Source of the DNA: Endomychus coccineus | Taxonomy: Eukaryota; Arthropoda; Insecta; Coleoptera; Endomychidae | NCBI GenBank assembly: GCA_958510875.1 | Contig: OY294069.1 | Coordinates: forward strand, 180,589,112-180,653,111 | Direction: 5' to 3' | DNA length: 64,000 nt | In this document: positions 45,775 to 58,559 of the stretch, piece by piece | Layout of the letters: the number at the start of each line of letters is the position of its first letter | Position numbering within the stretch: the stretch's first letter is position 1 | The notes under the pieces: model-generated | The model's input: only the letters and a program-made list of their open reading frames with translations | The model's database searches: none | What the model was told of the DNA's origin: nothing | Made by a program: the position numbers and the translations under genes

Positions 45775-47350
45775 ATTCTAACAATGTATTTCCCCAACCG
45801 GAAACCCATTTGTTACCTGCGTCTTATATTGAACGATAAATAACCAAGATTCATATTTTCATATATTAGTATCGTTTGGAAATCACACCCTAGTGTCGAA
45901 ACTACAGTCACGATTTGTTTCTTTAATGTGGGTGATAAACAACAAAGTAAGTGTTTTATTTTATTATATCAATATGAAACTAATGTTGAAATATGAAGTT
46001 TACAGATGTCTAGTTTTTGTAAATAGCTGTGTAAATAAATATTTCTGTCAAAAACTGTTGATTGTTCTAATTCACAATCAACAGTTCGATAAACTCAGTG
46101 ATATTTGACAAAGAACCTTTGTTTAAAATGAAACTGATCACAAACTGATGGATAATTATAGAAAATATTTCGTACGATTGAAAGCGAGAACGGTAAATGA
46201 AATAATTGCATTCAAGTATGTTGCTATTTTCCTTGCTACTTGTTATAAATAGAATCGATCTTACAACTCTCAACACCTCCTCGAAGAAAATAAAACCATT
46301 ATAAACGGATTTGCGGCGGAAATGCCAATGATATCGGCTGAACTGAACTCGGGCCGCGTTTAAAGTTTATTTAACCGGAAATCGAAACATACCTGTGGCT
46401 GTGGCATTTCCGGAGCAAATTAACCCTCTGCCTGTTTATTGCATCATGATCGTTTTACGAACCAGTCGCTGAAACCATAATTTGAACACGATTTTCGATT
46501 AGGTTCAATTATATGTTACGAAAGTAAAAGGTGTTCTACTTTTTGTTCGAACATACGTAAAAATCGTTTATAGAAGGTGTTTGAAGACCAACTGATGGTT
46601 TTGTAATTTGTGACGTGTAAATTCCACTTAACGGCTTAGAAATGGCCGCTGTACTACAATCGGTTAACTCCTGTGACGTCAGCTATGCTAGACCGTATAT
46701 TCTCCGAGTCATGGTTATTCAGTGTCAGATTCTGGTAGTTACCGCTTCTATTTCGAGGTCGTTCTGTGAGACATCGAAGCACCGGAAAAGGCCGAGAAAA
46801 TGGCGTATTTTTTGTCAAATCGTCCAAGTGGAAGGTCGTGTTTCTAAATTATTTCAAAAGGGAGGTGATATCAAACTTATGTTTGGAACCAAATTCTGGG
46901 AATATTCTTCCGTTGAAAGCAAAAGCATCAATTACCAATTTGGAGTGGAATAATTGGAAAGATTTGTGTAATAGATGCACCTTAGGGGATTAAAACTTAG
47001 TTTCAACGTGACTGGTTTTGGACGGAAGTAAAGTTTGTTTCATTTTAAGGAAAAACCCTATCGTGATAGAGGTAAATATCTTTGTAATTCCATTTGATTT
47101 ATTCACTAACTTCAAGAATTAATTTGCTTTCCCAGGTGATATCTGACAGGACATAGGTTAGTCCTAATTTGTTCAACAATCGTTATGTATTCTGTTCATG
47201 TCTGTCTTCTGAGGAAAATAGAGGTTTGAACATTTCGTGATTTCAGGTTTTTTTTTATGTTGTGAAAAATTCAACAAGTATACGAAGTTCTGAGGTTGGC
47301 TTGAATCTGCTGTGGAATATCTGATTTAGAAGTTGCTAATTGACTTGTGA
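45775..47350. other. No recognised gene
   Basis: Open frames at 46,642-46,993 overlap in two phases and show no motif I know. Nothing else is supported in this stretch. Confidence 0.4.
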
Positions 47351-47354
47351 TGTA

Positions 47355-49686
47355 CAGGTGTCCCATTTTGGGTACTTTTGCGGGGTATCTCCTTTATTTT
47401 TAAAGATAGAGAGTTGCGGTTTTCGCGACATTGTGCTACTTTTTCGTAAAACTCAAGATGCCGTCAACAGAATTTTCATAGCCCTTTTAGTTTTCAAGAT
47501 ACAGGGCATTTCTGAAAATGTTGCATTTTCTGACCTCGTATCTCCGTTATCCTTCAACTTATCGAAAAGGTAAAAAAACATTCTAATAGATTTTTTTCCG
47601 TAGAATACAGTGGTGTAGATAACTTTTGTTACATATTTACTGTTTTTGAGTTATAAAGTAAACTTATGTTTTTTTGAATGGAACATCCTGTATATTTATA
47701 GACTATAAAATTTGTCTTTTTTTTACATTTTCAAAAATATATGATAGTATAAACTGTTTTTCAGAAACACGCAAATAATTGACAATTTTCAGAAATTAAA
47801 TACATATTTTAATAGGCTATGGATAACAATAATAAACAAGTGCAAGTTACATATTACTAACAAATAATTGGATACCTTGTATATAGGCATCTATTAAAAA
47901 AAATTCCCATAGATCTTTTTTCTAACAGTAAGTTTGTAACAACAGTTTAGTGGCGTAAAGTGACAATATAACAAAAACACAAAAAATAACATTATTAAAA
48001 AAAATTAAATGTGATGTTCAAATTGACCACCATTTTCTCTAATGCAAAATTGGCACATCTTTGAGATTCTTTGAATAGCGTTCAAAAGAACCATTGTTCT
48101 CATTCGCAGATTTCGAAAAGCTAAATGAATTGCCTCTCGAAGTTCTGCAATGCCGTCATATCAAGTTTTATATACTTCATTTTGTATATAGCCCCATAAA
48201 AAAAATCTAAAATTGAGAGATCTGGTGATCGTGGAGGCCATCTAACAGGTCCGTTGGTACCTATCCATCTTTGAGGAAAGTTATTATTAAGAAAGGCCCT
48301 TAAGAGCCTAGAGTTATGACTTGGGGCACCATGGAATGTTTTCGAGCAGTTCTGGAATAACTTCCTCAAACATTTCTAGGTATCTACGTGCTGTAAGACC
48401 TCCTTCAAAAATCCTATAAACTATATGTCTACCCAAAATAAAACATGAAACCCCAACTCCAAAGCGTCCTTGTTGTGCCCTTTCAAACATTAAATGCTGA
48501 TTTTCACTATGCCAGTTCCTGGTATTGTGACGATTGAAAATGCCAGCACTTGAAATAAAGCATTCGTCTGACCAGATAACAAGTCTGCCAAATAAATCGT
48601 TAGCATCGATTTGTTGCAAATACCACTGGCAAAACAGTGCCCGGCGCTCGGCATCGCCAGGATGCAAATGTTGTAGTATATTAAATTTGTATGGATGATA
48701 CTTATATTTCTTCAAGATCCTCTGAGCGTTAGTTTTTGGCACACCAATTTCCTTCTCAATTTTTCTACATAAGGACGAAGGTGTTGCTTCTATATATCCT
48801 ACAGTATCTATCTCTTTTCTTTCCCTGTTCTCTTTGTTGTATGTTTTAGGGCGCGGGTGAACAAATGATCCGTGCTCAACTAAATTTGCTTTTAAACGGG
48901 CAAATATCCCAAAAAACGGTTGCCTTCTTTCTGGATATCTAACAAGCAAAAATTAAAATGATAATAGAGATTTTCATAGCCATAATAGCTCATTCACCTT
49001 TGGAAATATAATTCCGAAGCTTCTTCAGAATTTTCATTACTCTGTATAAAACATACCATCATATCATATTTCTCATAATTTTCGTAAACTGCCATTATTC
49101 GAAAAAATTGATAAATATCTATTGAATAATGATACCAAAAGAACGAAAATAGACAGCTTAAATGCGATAGAGATTTGACGTTTATTTCTGTTTCTTGTCA
49201 TAAACAATATCAATGGCCTACTATTAAAATATGTATTTAATTTCTGAAAATTGTCAATGAATTGCGTGTTTCTGAAAACAAGTTTATACTATCACATATT
49301 TTTGAAAAGGTAAAAAAAAGACAAATTTTATAGTCTATAAATATACAGGGTGTTCCATTTAAAAAAACATAAGTTAGCTTTATAACTCAAAAACAGTAAA
49401 TATGTAACAAAAGTTATCTACACCACTGCATTCTACGGAAAAAAAACTATCAGAATGTTATTTTACCTTTTCGATAAGTTGAAGGATAACGGAGATACGA
49501 GGGGGGTCACAAAATGCAACATTTTCAGAAATGCCCTGTATCTTAAAAACTAAAAGGGCTATGAAAATTCTGTTGACGGCATCTTGAGTTTTACGAAAAA
49601 GTAGCACAGTGTCGCGAAAACCGCAACTCTCTATCTTTAAAAATAAAGGATATAACCCGCAAAAGTACCTAAAATGGGACACCCTG
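47355..49686 (-). mobile_element. Mariner-type transposon, 2,332 bp, with about 480-bp inverted ends
   Basis: The left end CAGGTGTCCCATTTTGGGTA (47,355) and the right end, in reverse complement CAGGGTGTCCCATTTTAGGT (49,686), are flanked by TA at 47,353-47,354 and 49,687-49,688. The arms run in parallel from 47,355 to about 47,834 and from 49,686 back to about 49,201: GAGAGTTGCGGTTTTCGCGA, then GATGCCGTCAACAGAATTTT, and so on. Inverted ends this long are unusual for mariner elements. Between them lies a two-exon transposase gene on minus. Confidence 0.9.
48005..49095 (-). pseudogene. DD41D mariner-type transposase, two exons, broken
   Basis: Exon 1 (49,095-48,998) starts MAVYENYEKYDMMVCFIQSN. 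A 59-bp intron (48,997-48,939, GTGAAT...TGTTAG) joins it to YPERRQPFFGIFARLKANLV. Then come the helix-turn-helix region, LVIWSDECFI with the first Asp, RFGVGVSCFILGRHIVYRIF and GGLTARRYLEMFEEVIPELL. A deletion then removes the block holding the second Asp (QHD before GAPSHNS), so the text goes from ENIP to HGAPSHNSRLLRAFL in another frame. RWPPRSPDLSILDFF carries the third Asp, about 41 residues from the expected second. The frame shifts once more and ends CIRENGGQFEHHI at 48,005. The enzyme cannot be active. Confidence 0.85.
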
Positions 49687-49689
49687 TAC

Positions 49690-51180
49690 AATCGTGGAAA
49701 CTGTACTAGGCTTGTGGCAGGAATCCATACATCAAATAGAAAGTACCAATCCATAGTCTAACATCTTACCCAGCAGTTATCAGGTCAGGCTACCCAACTT
49801 TTGGTTCATGTAACGTTTGAAATAATCATTTGAGTATTTATATATATGTAAATTTAACTGTTGTCCACTGTGATTTAAGAAATTTAACTTCATTCATACT
49901 TCAATTCATGCATTTCATAACTCATTAATATTAGGTACTGTGATAAATTGGAACAACAATATTATTTTAATAACCAGTAAATTTCAATCATTCTGGGTAC
50001 AGGTCTTTCATTTTTTTGTATACTTTCAGGGTAACTTAACCTGGGGACTTTTGAGTGTTTGAATTCCCTAGTTCAGAAACATAATTTATTGGTTGGTTAA
50101 AATACTCTGGTGCCCAAATTTTAACATCTAAAATATAACTCACGACCGTCTTCACTGTAGCTGTCGGCAACCAAGCGATAGAATAGAACTTATAGTTTAT
50201 CCACAAGTAATAATAATTTGTCCCCTTACAATTTCCAATAAAATTGAAATTATGTATGGAATATACGAACACATCCGACTCTAGTGCTAGCCAGGAACCA
50301 AACTAAACCTGGCAACACTGTTTAGTCCTATAATGTGATGTTATTGATATGGAGATATGTAACATGTTCTAATTTCAAAGGTATCTATAAAGCGACAATA
50401 CTTTTGTGAAGTTTGAATGGATTTATTTTGTAAGAAACGAGAAGGGAGAGTGAGGTGGGGAGTTGACGATTCGCACTTTCATGTAAACAATCATGTCCAT
50501 TTTAGTATATAGTCAAGGAACTGGATTACTATAGGAACTTGAGGATGTACATAAACAAATCCTATTACGGAAAATTTAAGTTTATTTGAATAAAAAACTA
50601 TAAACATAATAACAATATTTGTACAGTTAACCAACAATTTACAACACCAAGAATGAGATGAAGTAGAAATATGTCTTGAATTAAACAACTGCTACTCAGG
50701 AGGAAGTTGTTTGAAAGCAGTGGGTTAGTAAAAAAATAGGCACTAGTTTGAGTGGAAAAACTACAAAAAAGGAAATCTTGGTGAACCAAAAGAAATCCAA
50801 GAGAATGTAATATCCCATCATAGTTCGACATTCAATAAGAACCATCATGGAAATTGATATATTTCAAAAACATTCATAAGCTTGGTATGTTCTTTTGGTA
50901 ACGAGATAAAATCAAGGAGTCAAGAAATATGATTTTTTCACTGAAACGTTACGAAAATTTCAGCATCTTCTCAATTACACATTTTAATAAACTAAAAGTA
51001 ATCTCATCTTACAGGAACAATTTATCGACACGTATGTTCAGTGCGTCAAAAATAAAATCATTTACCGAAGTTAATGATTGTCATCAATAATTATACTGCG
51101 TTTCGATCTCAGTTCAATATTGTACATCTATATTGTATCACTAGATACATGTAATGTAAAAAAAATATTGGTTTCACCTA
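49690..51180. other. No recognised gene
   Basis: About 1.5 kb of AT-rich DNA. Short open frames at 50,036-50,831 on minus are hydrophobic and lack motifs. Confidence 0.45.
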
Positions 51181-51411
51181 AGTGTGAGTTCATATTGATA
51201 TTAACATTTTAATGTTTATCACAATCCATTTTTTTTGTTCTACCAGGTTTCGAGGTCAGTCGTTACATCTCATCCTCAGGTATATATAAAGAATGAATGT
51301 GATGAAGAACATTGTATCAAAATTTGTTAAAACAGTTGTAAAAATCTTTTTATTTCAAAATTTGAAATTGAAAATAGTATTTTTTAATTAATCATATTAT
51401 TATTATATTTA

Positions 51412-52498
51412 TACATCGACTGCATCTTTGTTGCAAAAATTCAAAAGACTGCCTTTAAATAGTGTTCAGACGACAGCTCAAAGTGTCTTAGATTTCATTA
51501 GTAATAGAAATGGCATTTCAATAATGATTTTCAATTGCCAAAGTCTAAATAGTCACAAATACGATTTACAAGATTCAGTTACGAGACAAACAAATGTGTT
51601 ACTTCTTACCGAAACTTGCATGGCGCATGATAATCCGATTGAAATACCTAATTTCAATTATATCGTTCAATTCAAACGAGCTACTGTTCCAAAAGGTGGG
51701 GTAGCTATTTACCAAAATAATAATAATGTAACTAATATTATGACTCCGAATATTGGAATACATATTGCACACGTTAGCGATGTTAATGTTAGGCGCTCAT
51801 TTGCTGGAGATATTTGTGCGTGCTTATGCAAACTTAGAAATGGCCTACACATAGTCATGGTAGCAATTTACATTTCTCCGAATCCAAAATTGGACGAGGT
51901 AGAGCATTTTATTCATCGCACTTTACTGGAGTACACTGAAGAAGGGTCGAAAATACTTGGTACAAATGGTAATAAATTTCCACTCATCTTGGCTGGCGAT
52001 TTCAACATCAACTTCGCTGATAAAAAAACAGAGCGGTTGACAACTTTTCTTTCGGAAAAATTGAATTTGAAAATGAATAATGATCCACAAGAGTCCACAA
52101 CAAAATATGGGACCACCATTGACGCAGTATTTTCCAGATATTTAGAGGATATCAAGTCTCAAACTTATGTCTCTTATTTCAGTTATTCAGTTACCATAAA
52201 CCTATAGTTTCAATGATAACAAATTCCTGAATAACCTACATGTATTGTAAGATAATAAAAATATTTTAAACGATATTAACTTCTCATTTATTCAATAAAA
52301 GAAAAAAAATTGTTTTCTTATCGGTCACCACGCTCAAAAAGTGTAACTTGAATTAATATCAAAGAAAAAACTTGAATTAAAATATCAAAGAAAAAAAAAT
52401 ACTGCATAAATTTAAAAAAATAAATAATTATAATTGCATAAGTTGAGAAAAAATGCTATGCAATAGCTTTACCGCGGCAGTCCCCGAGTGCCACACGT
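51412..52498 (+). mobile_element. Helentron 3' fragment, copy A
   Basis: From CATCGACTGCATCTTTGTTG (51,415) to CACACGTATC (52,501) the sequence parallels, in reverse complement, 60,312-61,367. It carries an endonuclease coding region and a 3' end with two hairpins: GCTAT-GCA-ATAGC (52,455-52,467) and GGCAGTC-CCC-GAGTGCC (52,476-52,492, one G.G mismatch). Rolling-circle Helitron/Helentron elements end in such a terminal hairpin, and Helentrons fuse an EEP endonuclease after the PIF1-type helicase. The helicase is absent here, so the copy is 5'-truncated. Confidence 0.75.
51428..52240 (+). pseudogene. Helentron EEP endonuclease domain, copy A
   Basis: The 259-residue frame reads SIMIFNCQSLNSHKYDL, then NVLLLTETCM, FKRATVPKGGVAIYQNN, GLHIVMVAIYISPNPKLDEV, FPLILAGDFNINFADKK and YGTTIDAVFSRYLEDI. 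These are the endonuclease/exonuclease/phosphatase family blocks: the Asn in FNCQSL, the Glu in LLTET, D and N in GDFN, and the Asp in IDAVF. The final block with catalytic His, present as SYHKPI in copy B, is destroyed here by an 8-base insertion just after YFSY (near 52,185), which shifts the frame to YSVTINL and a stop. A TTG start is formal; the real upstream part is missing. Confidence 0.8.
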
Positions 52499-53009
52499 AT
52501 CTTTTTTATTTCAAAATTTGAAATTGAAAATAGTATTTTTCAATCAATTATATTGTCAATTGTTAATTCGTTGTAAAATTTTTGAAAAAGATTTACTCAC
52601 ATTCAACATATACAATTTTTATACATCATATGGCTTCATTTCTAGATAATTAAAGTTTATATGTAAAATTTAATTTTTGATTATATTTTGTTGAACATGA
52701 ATTATATTAATCAAAAATGAAATTTTACATATGAACTTTATTTATTTGGAAATGATGTTTAAATAATTATGTATATTCAATGTAAATAAATCTCTTTTTT
52801 AATTTTGTGACAAATTAACAATATACAATATTACTAAATAAAAATTACTATTTTGATCAAATTTTGAAATAAAAAGATTTTTAATAAATTTTGATGTAAT
52901 TTTCTTTATATATACCTGAGGATGAGGTATAATAATTGACCTCAAAATCTGGTAGAACGCATCTACAAAAAAATGGGTTGTGAGAAATAAACATTACAAT
53001 ATTAATATG

Positions 53010-53766
53010 AAATAAATAGTCTGGAATCTGAACACAATAAGCTCCGATTTGGCAATGAAGATCTCCGGATCTGAGACCAACGAATTTTGTTTGGCAACGT
53101 AAGAATTATTACTTACTAAATGAACAAAGAATGGTCTGTTCTAATGGCAGATGGACTCCAAATTCCAAATTTCCTTCGACCACAATGAAGGGTAGTACGT
53201 TTTTGCCATAATCTGTTTTAATGTTATTATTTTTTATGTTGCTAAACGTACAAATGATAATCTACAGATCAGAAATTTCACCAACTAAATGTAAATTGCG
53301 AGTGTTTTGACAGTTTCAGGTTCAGGTGTAAGAGCTGAAGAAGAAACCGCAACACAATTTTCAATTCCACTTACCAAGATCTAGTTACACTCATATTGCC
53401 TTGGTTATTGCCAATCTAAATAACAAAAAGAACATTATGGTTTTTCCCCAGAGGACCTAAATCTTTAATCCTTTGATCTTTTGCTAGCTTTCGCAAGAAT
53501 AACAGAAGAATGGTTAGTAATAGTTAGGACGGCAAAGTTATCATTGTCATATTATTAATACTGATTGACCGTGATTATTCTCCTTTTCTGTTCCCAACAC
53601 GACAATTATAGTGTGACGTTGACAATCCATCATCATGAATCGAGCGTGTTGAGACAGACACGAGGAAATAAAACCGTAGTCACGCGGCTCGTAAAGGCCT
53701 TCATGGAAGTTACCGACCGCCATGAATGAAGTACCAGATCTCTAGATGACGTATCAAGGCACCGCG
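53010..53766. other. Downstream region of the acetyltransferase gene
   Basis: Lying just past the stop codon of the minus-strand exon, this should include its 3' UTR. I saw no clear polyadenylation signal AATAAA on the minus strand here, and no other gene. Confidence 0.4.
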
Positions 53767-54128
53767 TTACGCAGTCGCAGGCTGTGGCGGTATCCATTTC
53801 AAACATGTCGGATCGACTTCTTTCAGCAACGTACCTCTCCGTTTGACCCGCTCCTTGTACTCGTCCAGAACGTCCTGTTTCTTCAAGATGATATGTTTAC
53901 CTTTCCAGTATTTCATCATGCCGAGAGCTTGCAGCGTGGACACGATGTCGTACGAGTGGATGGCCATCTCCTGACTGATGTCTTTGACTGACAGTTGCGT
54001 GCCAGAGCTGGCGCACAGGTAGCTCAGCAACACGTCCTTCCAGTAGGAGCGATACGAGATGAGACCCAGATCGCTGAGAGGTTTCTCGGGTGAGCCTATT
54101 TTCCCCTCGACCCGCGTCAAAAGATAAC
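53767..54128 (-). CDS. chm: Terminal exon of a MYST histone acetyltransferase (chameau/KAT7-like)
   Basis: The exon encodes [20 protein letters not shown], then [60 protein letters not shown] and [13 protein letters not shown], ending [15 protein letters not shown] and a TAA at 53,767. This is the C-terminal part of the MYST acetyltransferase fold: the [16 protein letters not shown] substrate-side block and the winged-helix-like end. The wording fits the KAT7/HBO1-chameau branch better than Tip60, MOF or KAT6. Acetyltransferases of this branch modify histone H3 and H4 tails in the nucleus. An acceptor TTATTTTCAG lies directly upstream; the exon begins with two bases finishing a Gly codon. The acetyl-CoA site is in earlier exons, not seen here. 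The frame is intact, in contrast to everything around it. Confidence 0.9.
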
Positions 54129-54757
54129 CTGAAAATAAGAAAAAACATAAATGACGATACTTCTTTAGAAAACAAAAGGAATGTGAATACCAAATTTACC
54201 AATGGCGAAAAGGGGTGTTTTACGGATAAAATACATTATTCAACAAATTGAAGCATTCACCATAGAAAATCGAGTGGATTAAGATCGGACGCTAGGATGA
54301 TCGTGACATGCAGTATTTGATCATCCCAGGTTGACTATCGGAGACGTTTCATTTAAATCTTAAAGCCCGCGATTGAATTTAATAAACAATAGACAGTGGT
54401 TAATCAAAATATCTGAATTTGGATAAGTTTGAATCAGATTATTATAAAGTTTTGGAAGAATAGAATCAATTTTATTATTCACACAATTGTTTCTTTTAAT
54501 TTGAGTACTTCCTAACATCAAACGTTTATCATTATTCTTTACAATGTTCAAAATTGTTGTATTGTTATAGAGAAATAAATGGTCTACTAAGTGCAGTGAA
54601 TGAATTTTTGTATATTTATATTCATTCAATCTTTTACCGAGGTAGTGGGAAGGTTGGCCGATGTAATTCAGCCTAAAAAGATTGTATTATCTGACAGTGT
54701 AATAGGAATGAAATGTAAATCATAGAATATTATCTTAGGTATTTAATTAGTTACATT
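54129..54757. other. Intron of the acetyltransferase gene
   Basis: On the minus strand this is upstream of the splice acceptor (about 54,129-54,140, T/C-rich then CAG), so it is intronic. No other feature is recognised. The intron must extend at least over the MITE and LINE that follow, because no further MYST exon is seen up to 64,000. Confidence 0.55.
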
Positions 54758-55254
54758 CACGGTCGTATACACAGGTCCGGAAACTCTATGGTTGAGTTGA
54801 GTCGCTTACGGGTCCCCACGGTCGTAGTCCCTGACTCAGCCACTAGCTAGCGCTTGGATCACGAGGGATGTAAAACCATAGATAACTCTACTAGGTAGTA
54901 CGGTAGTAGAGTTATCTATGGGTAAAACGATTTCTTCCCGGAATAACAAGCAGTGTTACTAATGCCCATTTGCACCGTTGAAATGGAAAGTAATAAGGTA
55001 ATATAATACACAATTATCGTAGTGAATTCTACTGAAAACTGTTATTTTCGTAGAGAACTATTGTAAAGAAGACCCGTATCCCTAAATTTCACAGAATACT
55101 CTTCATAGAGATCAAGATGATACTCTTACGTGACGCCCACGGTCGTACATCCCTACGTGACGACTTTTGGTACTACGCGCACTTGGACGCGTAAGCGACT
55201 CACTGCTCAGATAGGAAACAGCCTCGAGTTTCCAGACCTGTCTATACGACCGTG
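54758..55254. mobile_element. MITE, 497 bp, with 8-bp target duplication
   Basis: CACGGTCGTATA at 54,758 and its reverse complement TATACGACCGTG ending at 55,254 are the ends, flanked by GTTACATT on both sides (54,750-54,757 and 55,255-55,262). The arms stay alike for about 70 bp (CAGGTC.GGAAACTC, then GAGTCGCTTACG). The motif CCACGGTCGTA recurs inside in both orientations (near 54,818 and 55,139). No coding region is present. An 8-bp duplication suggests hAT or P-type mobilisation; I cannot name the family. Confidence 0.85.
54876..54921. repeat. 18-bp perfect hairpin inside the MITE
   Basis: CCATAGATAACTCTACTA (54,876-54,893) is followed by a 10-base loop and its exact reverse complement TAGTAGAGTTATCTATGG (54,904-54,921). 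Confidence 0.9.
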
Positions 55255-55429
55255 GTTACATTCAATCCATACATCAATCTGATAGTTAGCCATACTGCCA
55301 TACATTACTCTTTCACACACTAGCGATCTAATGTTTTCTGCAGTTTTAATTGGATTTCAAAACACAATCCGGCTGCAGATGCATTTCTTTAATCAAAGTA
55401 GTCAATTCCTTTCTAAATTAGATGGAAAC

Positions 55430-56270
55430 ACTTATTAACATAACAATTTTTGTTAAACATAAAAATATACTTCGAAACGTCAAAAAGAGAGCGCCCAACA
55501 CACCGACGATCAAAATCACTAATGCGACCTTGTGGCCTGGGTATAGTGTGCGGAGCTCGAACAGGAGACCCTTGATACTTTGTCCTTTTTTCCTCTCCTT
55601 TCGGAACTATGTTCTTCTCCGCCGGAGCAGAGAGAGAGCTTGTCAACATCCCGCAATAGATCTTGCTCCGCGGCATTTATCCCGGCTTCCAGACGTGAAG
55701 GTTGCAATTCGAGGACGCCCTCTACTTAGCCTTTTCGACTGATGTGAAATTCGAGACCAAGATCTGCCTTAACCATAAATGCCCCCACTCTGGCCAAACG
55801 TAATTTTGACACGGCACAGGAGGGGTCCGAACTCCGAAGAACTTTACACGCTATACTCAAAACCACTCGTTGATGCAGCCCCTCCAGACTGAGGAGTCCC
55901 TCCCTCTCCGATGACGTGGGAGATAAATGCCGGAAACGGACGACCTAGGATGCAAACTGTGATGGATATGCATAATTTTTCGGATGTCTTTGACGAGTCT
56001 ATGCAGCTCATTGACAGTCCATCTAACCACTCCAAAAGAGTACAGCAGGACTGGAACGGCAAGCATATTTGTTTGTCACTCGAAAGTTCCGAATCTTTCG
56101 AACAAGGTTTCTGTACTTGCCGAGGAGAGGCACCTTCACCTGGCAAGCGTCATAATTAGCACGCTGTTCCCAGGTATCGATAGGTCTCTCCAGCATCAAT
56201 ATGCTTAAAGATGCTGGAGGGGGGATGAACATAACCTTACAAAAATTTAACAGTGCATTCTTCAGAGATT
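55430..56270 (-). pseudogene. LINE reverse transcriptase C-terminal region
   Basis: Minus-strand frames give PPPASLSILMLERPIDTWEQ, KYRNLVRKIRNFRVTNKYAC, then VLLYSFGVVRWTVNELHRLV, KDIRKIMHIHHSLHPRSSVS and GIYLPRHRRGRDSS. In another frame, nearer the end, LFELRTLYPGHKVALVILIV then GVLGALF. This is the tail of a LINE RT family with P.L.YS.GI..W...E....D...RK......HP....RLYLPR..GGRGL followed by a LYPG..V..V..V.GVLG end. The RT palm is missing and the frame shifts at least twice. It lies in the presumed acetyltransferase intron. Confidence 0.65.
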
Positions 56271-56748
56271 GACAATAAAATGTGTACATTTCTGTATCTT
56301 AGTTAGTATCCTATGTGGTAAAAAAAATAAAAATGCAAAAACTACACCCAAAAGGAATGAAAAACCTCTTTTTCGCGAATTAAAGAGGGTTGCACGAATT
56401 TCCATAGGGAGAAAACTGAGACGATTTTTCCGCCAGGTCGGTTATATTTAAAAAATACCCAACCATTCCGTACCTACGGAAAGGTTCGGTTGGGTTGAAT
56501 AATTAATGGAGTCAATCTTGCCTGCACTAATTATGCGATAATAATTTTGAATGTGAGACTTAAACATGGCATGATAATTTCGAAAGATTCGTGGCGAGAC
56601 ATCGGAGGATAGGTTGCAAAGATCCCTGGTATTGCGAATTTGAATGGACAAAAGCTATGACTTTGCTCCGATAATATCTTTTATGCAAATTCTTCTACTC
56701 GACTTATGCTATCTGTATTGAACGGAATGGTATGGTTTATTATTGTTT

Positions 56749-58529
<1,781 letters not shown>

Positions 58530-58559
58530 ATGCGTGTGTGTATGTATCAGTGCCTGTAC

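Larger units (their letters stand above)
51185..53005. repeat. Foldback (palindromic) element split by a Helentron
   Basis: The right arm (52,707-53,005) pairs with a left arm that is now in two parts: 52,500-52,681, and 51,185-51,411. Matching landmarks are TTTTACATATGAACTTTATT against ATAAAGTTTATATGTAAAAT-type text near the centre, TTTTGAAATAAAAAGATTTT, the TATATATACCTGAGGATGAG block (51,270-51,292 and 52,908-52,929) and GGTAGAACGC/GTTCTACC near the outer ends. Arms are about 300 bp and the loop about 25 bp. The segment ATCTTTTTATTTCAAAATTT plus about 35 bp occurs on both sides of the inserted Helentron piece (51,347 and 52,499). Confidence 0.65.

Noticed and set aside
46642..46993. Two overlapping open frames as a possible host gene
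   Set aside because: Different phases, no motif, and no splice context I can defend.
55845..56159. Plus-strand and alternative minus-strand frames as host exons
   Set aside because: They overlap the minus-strand LINE reverse transcriptase tail (SFG..RW, YLPR), which explains the coding potential.
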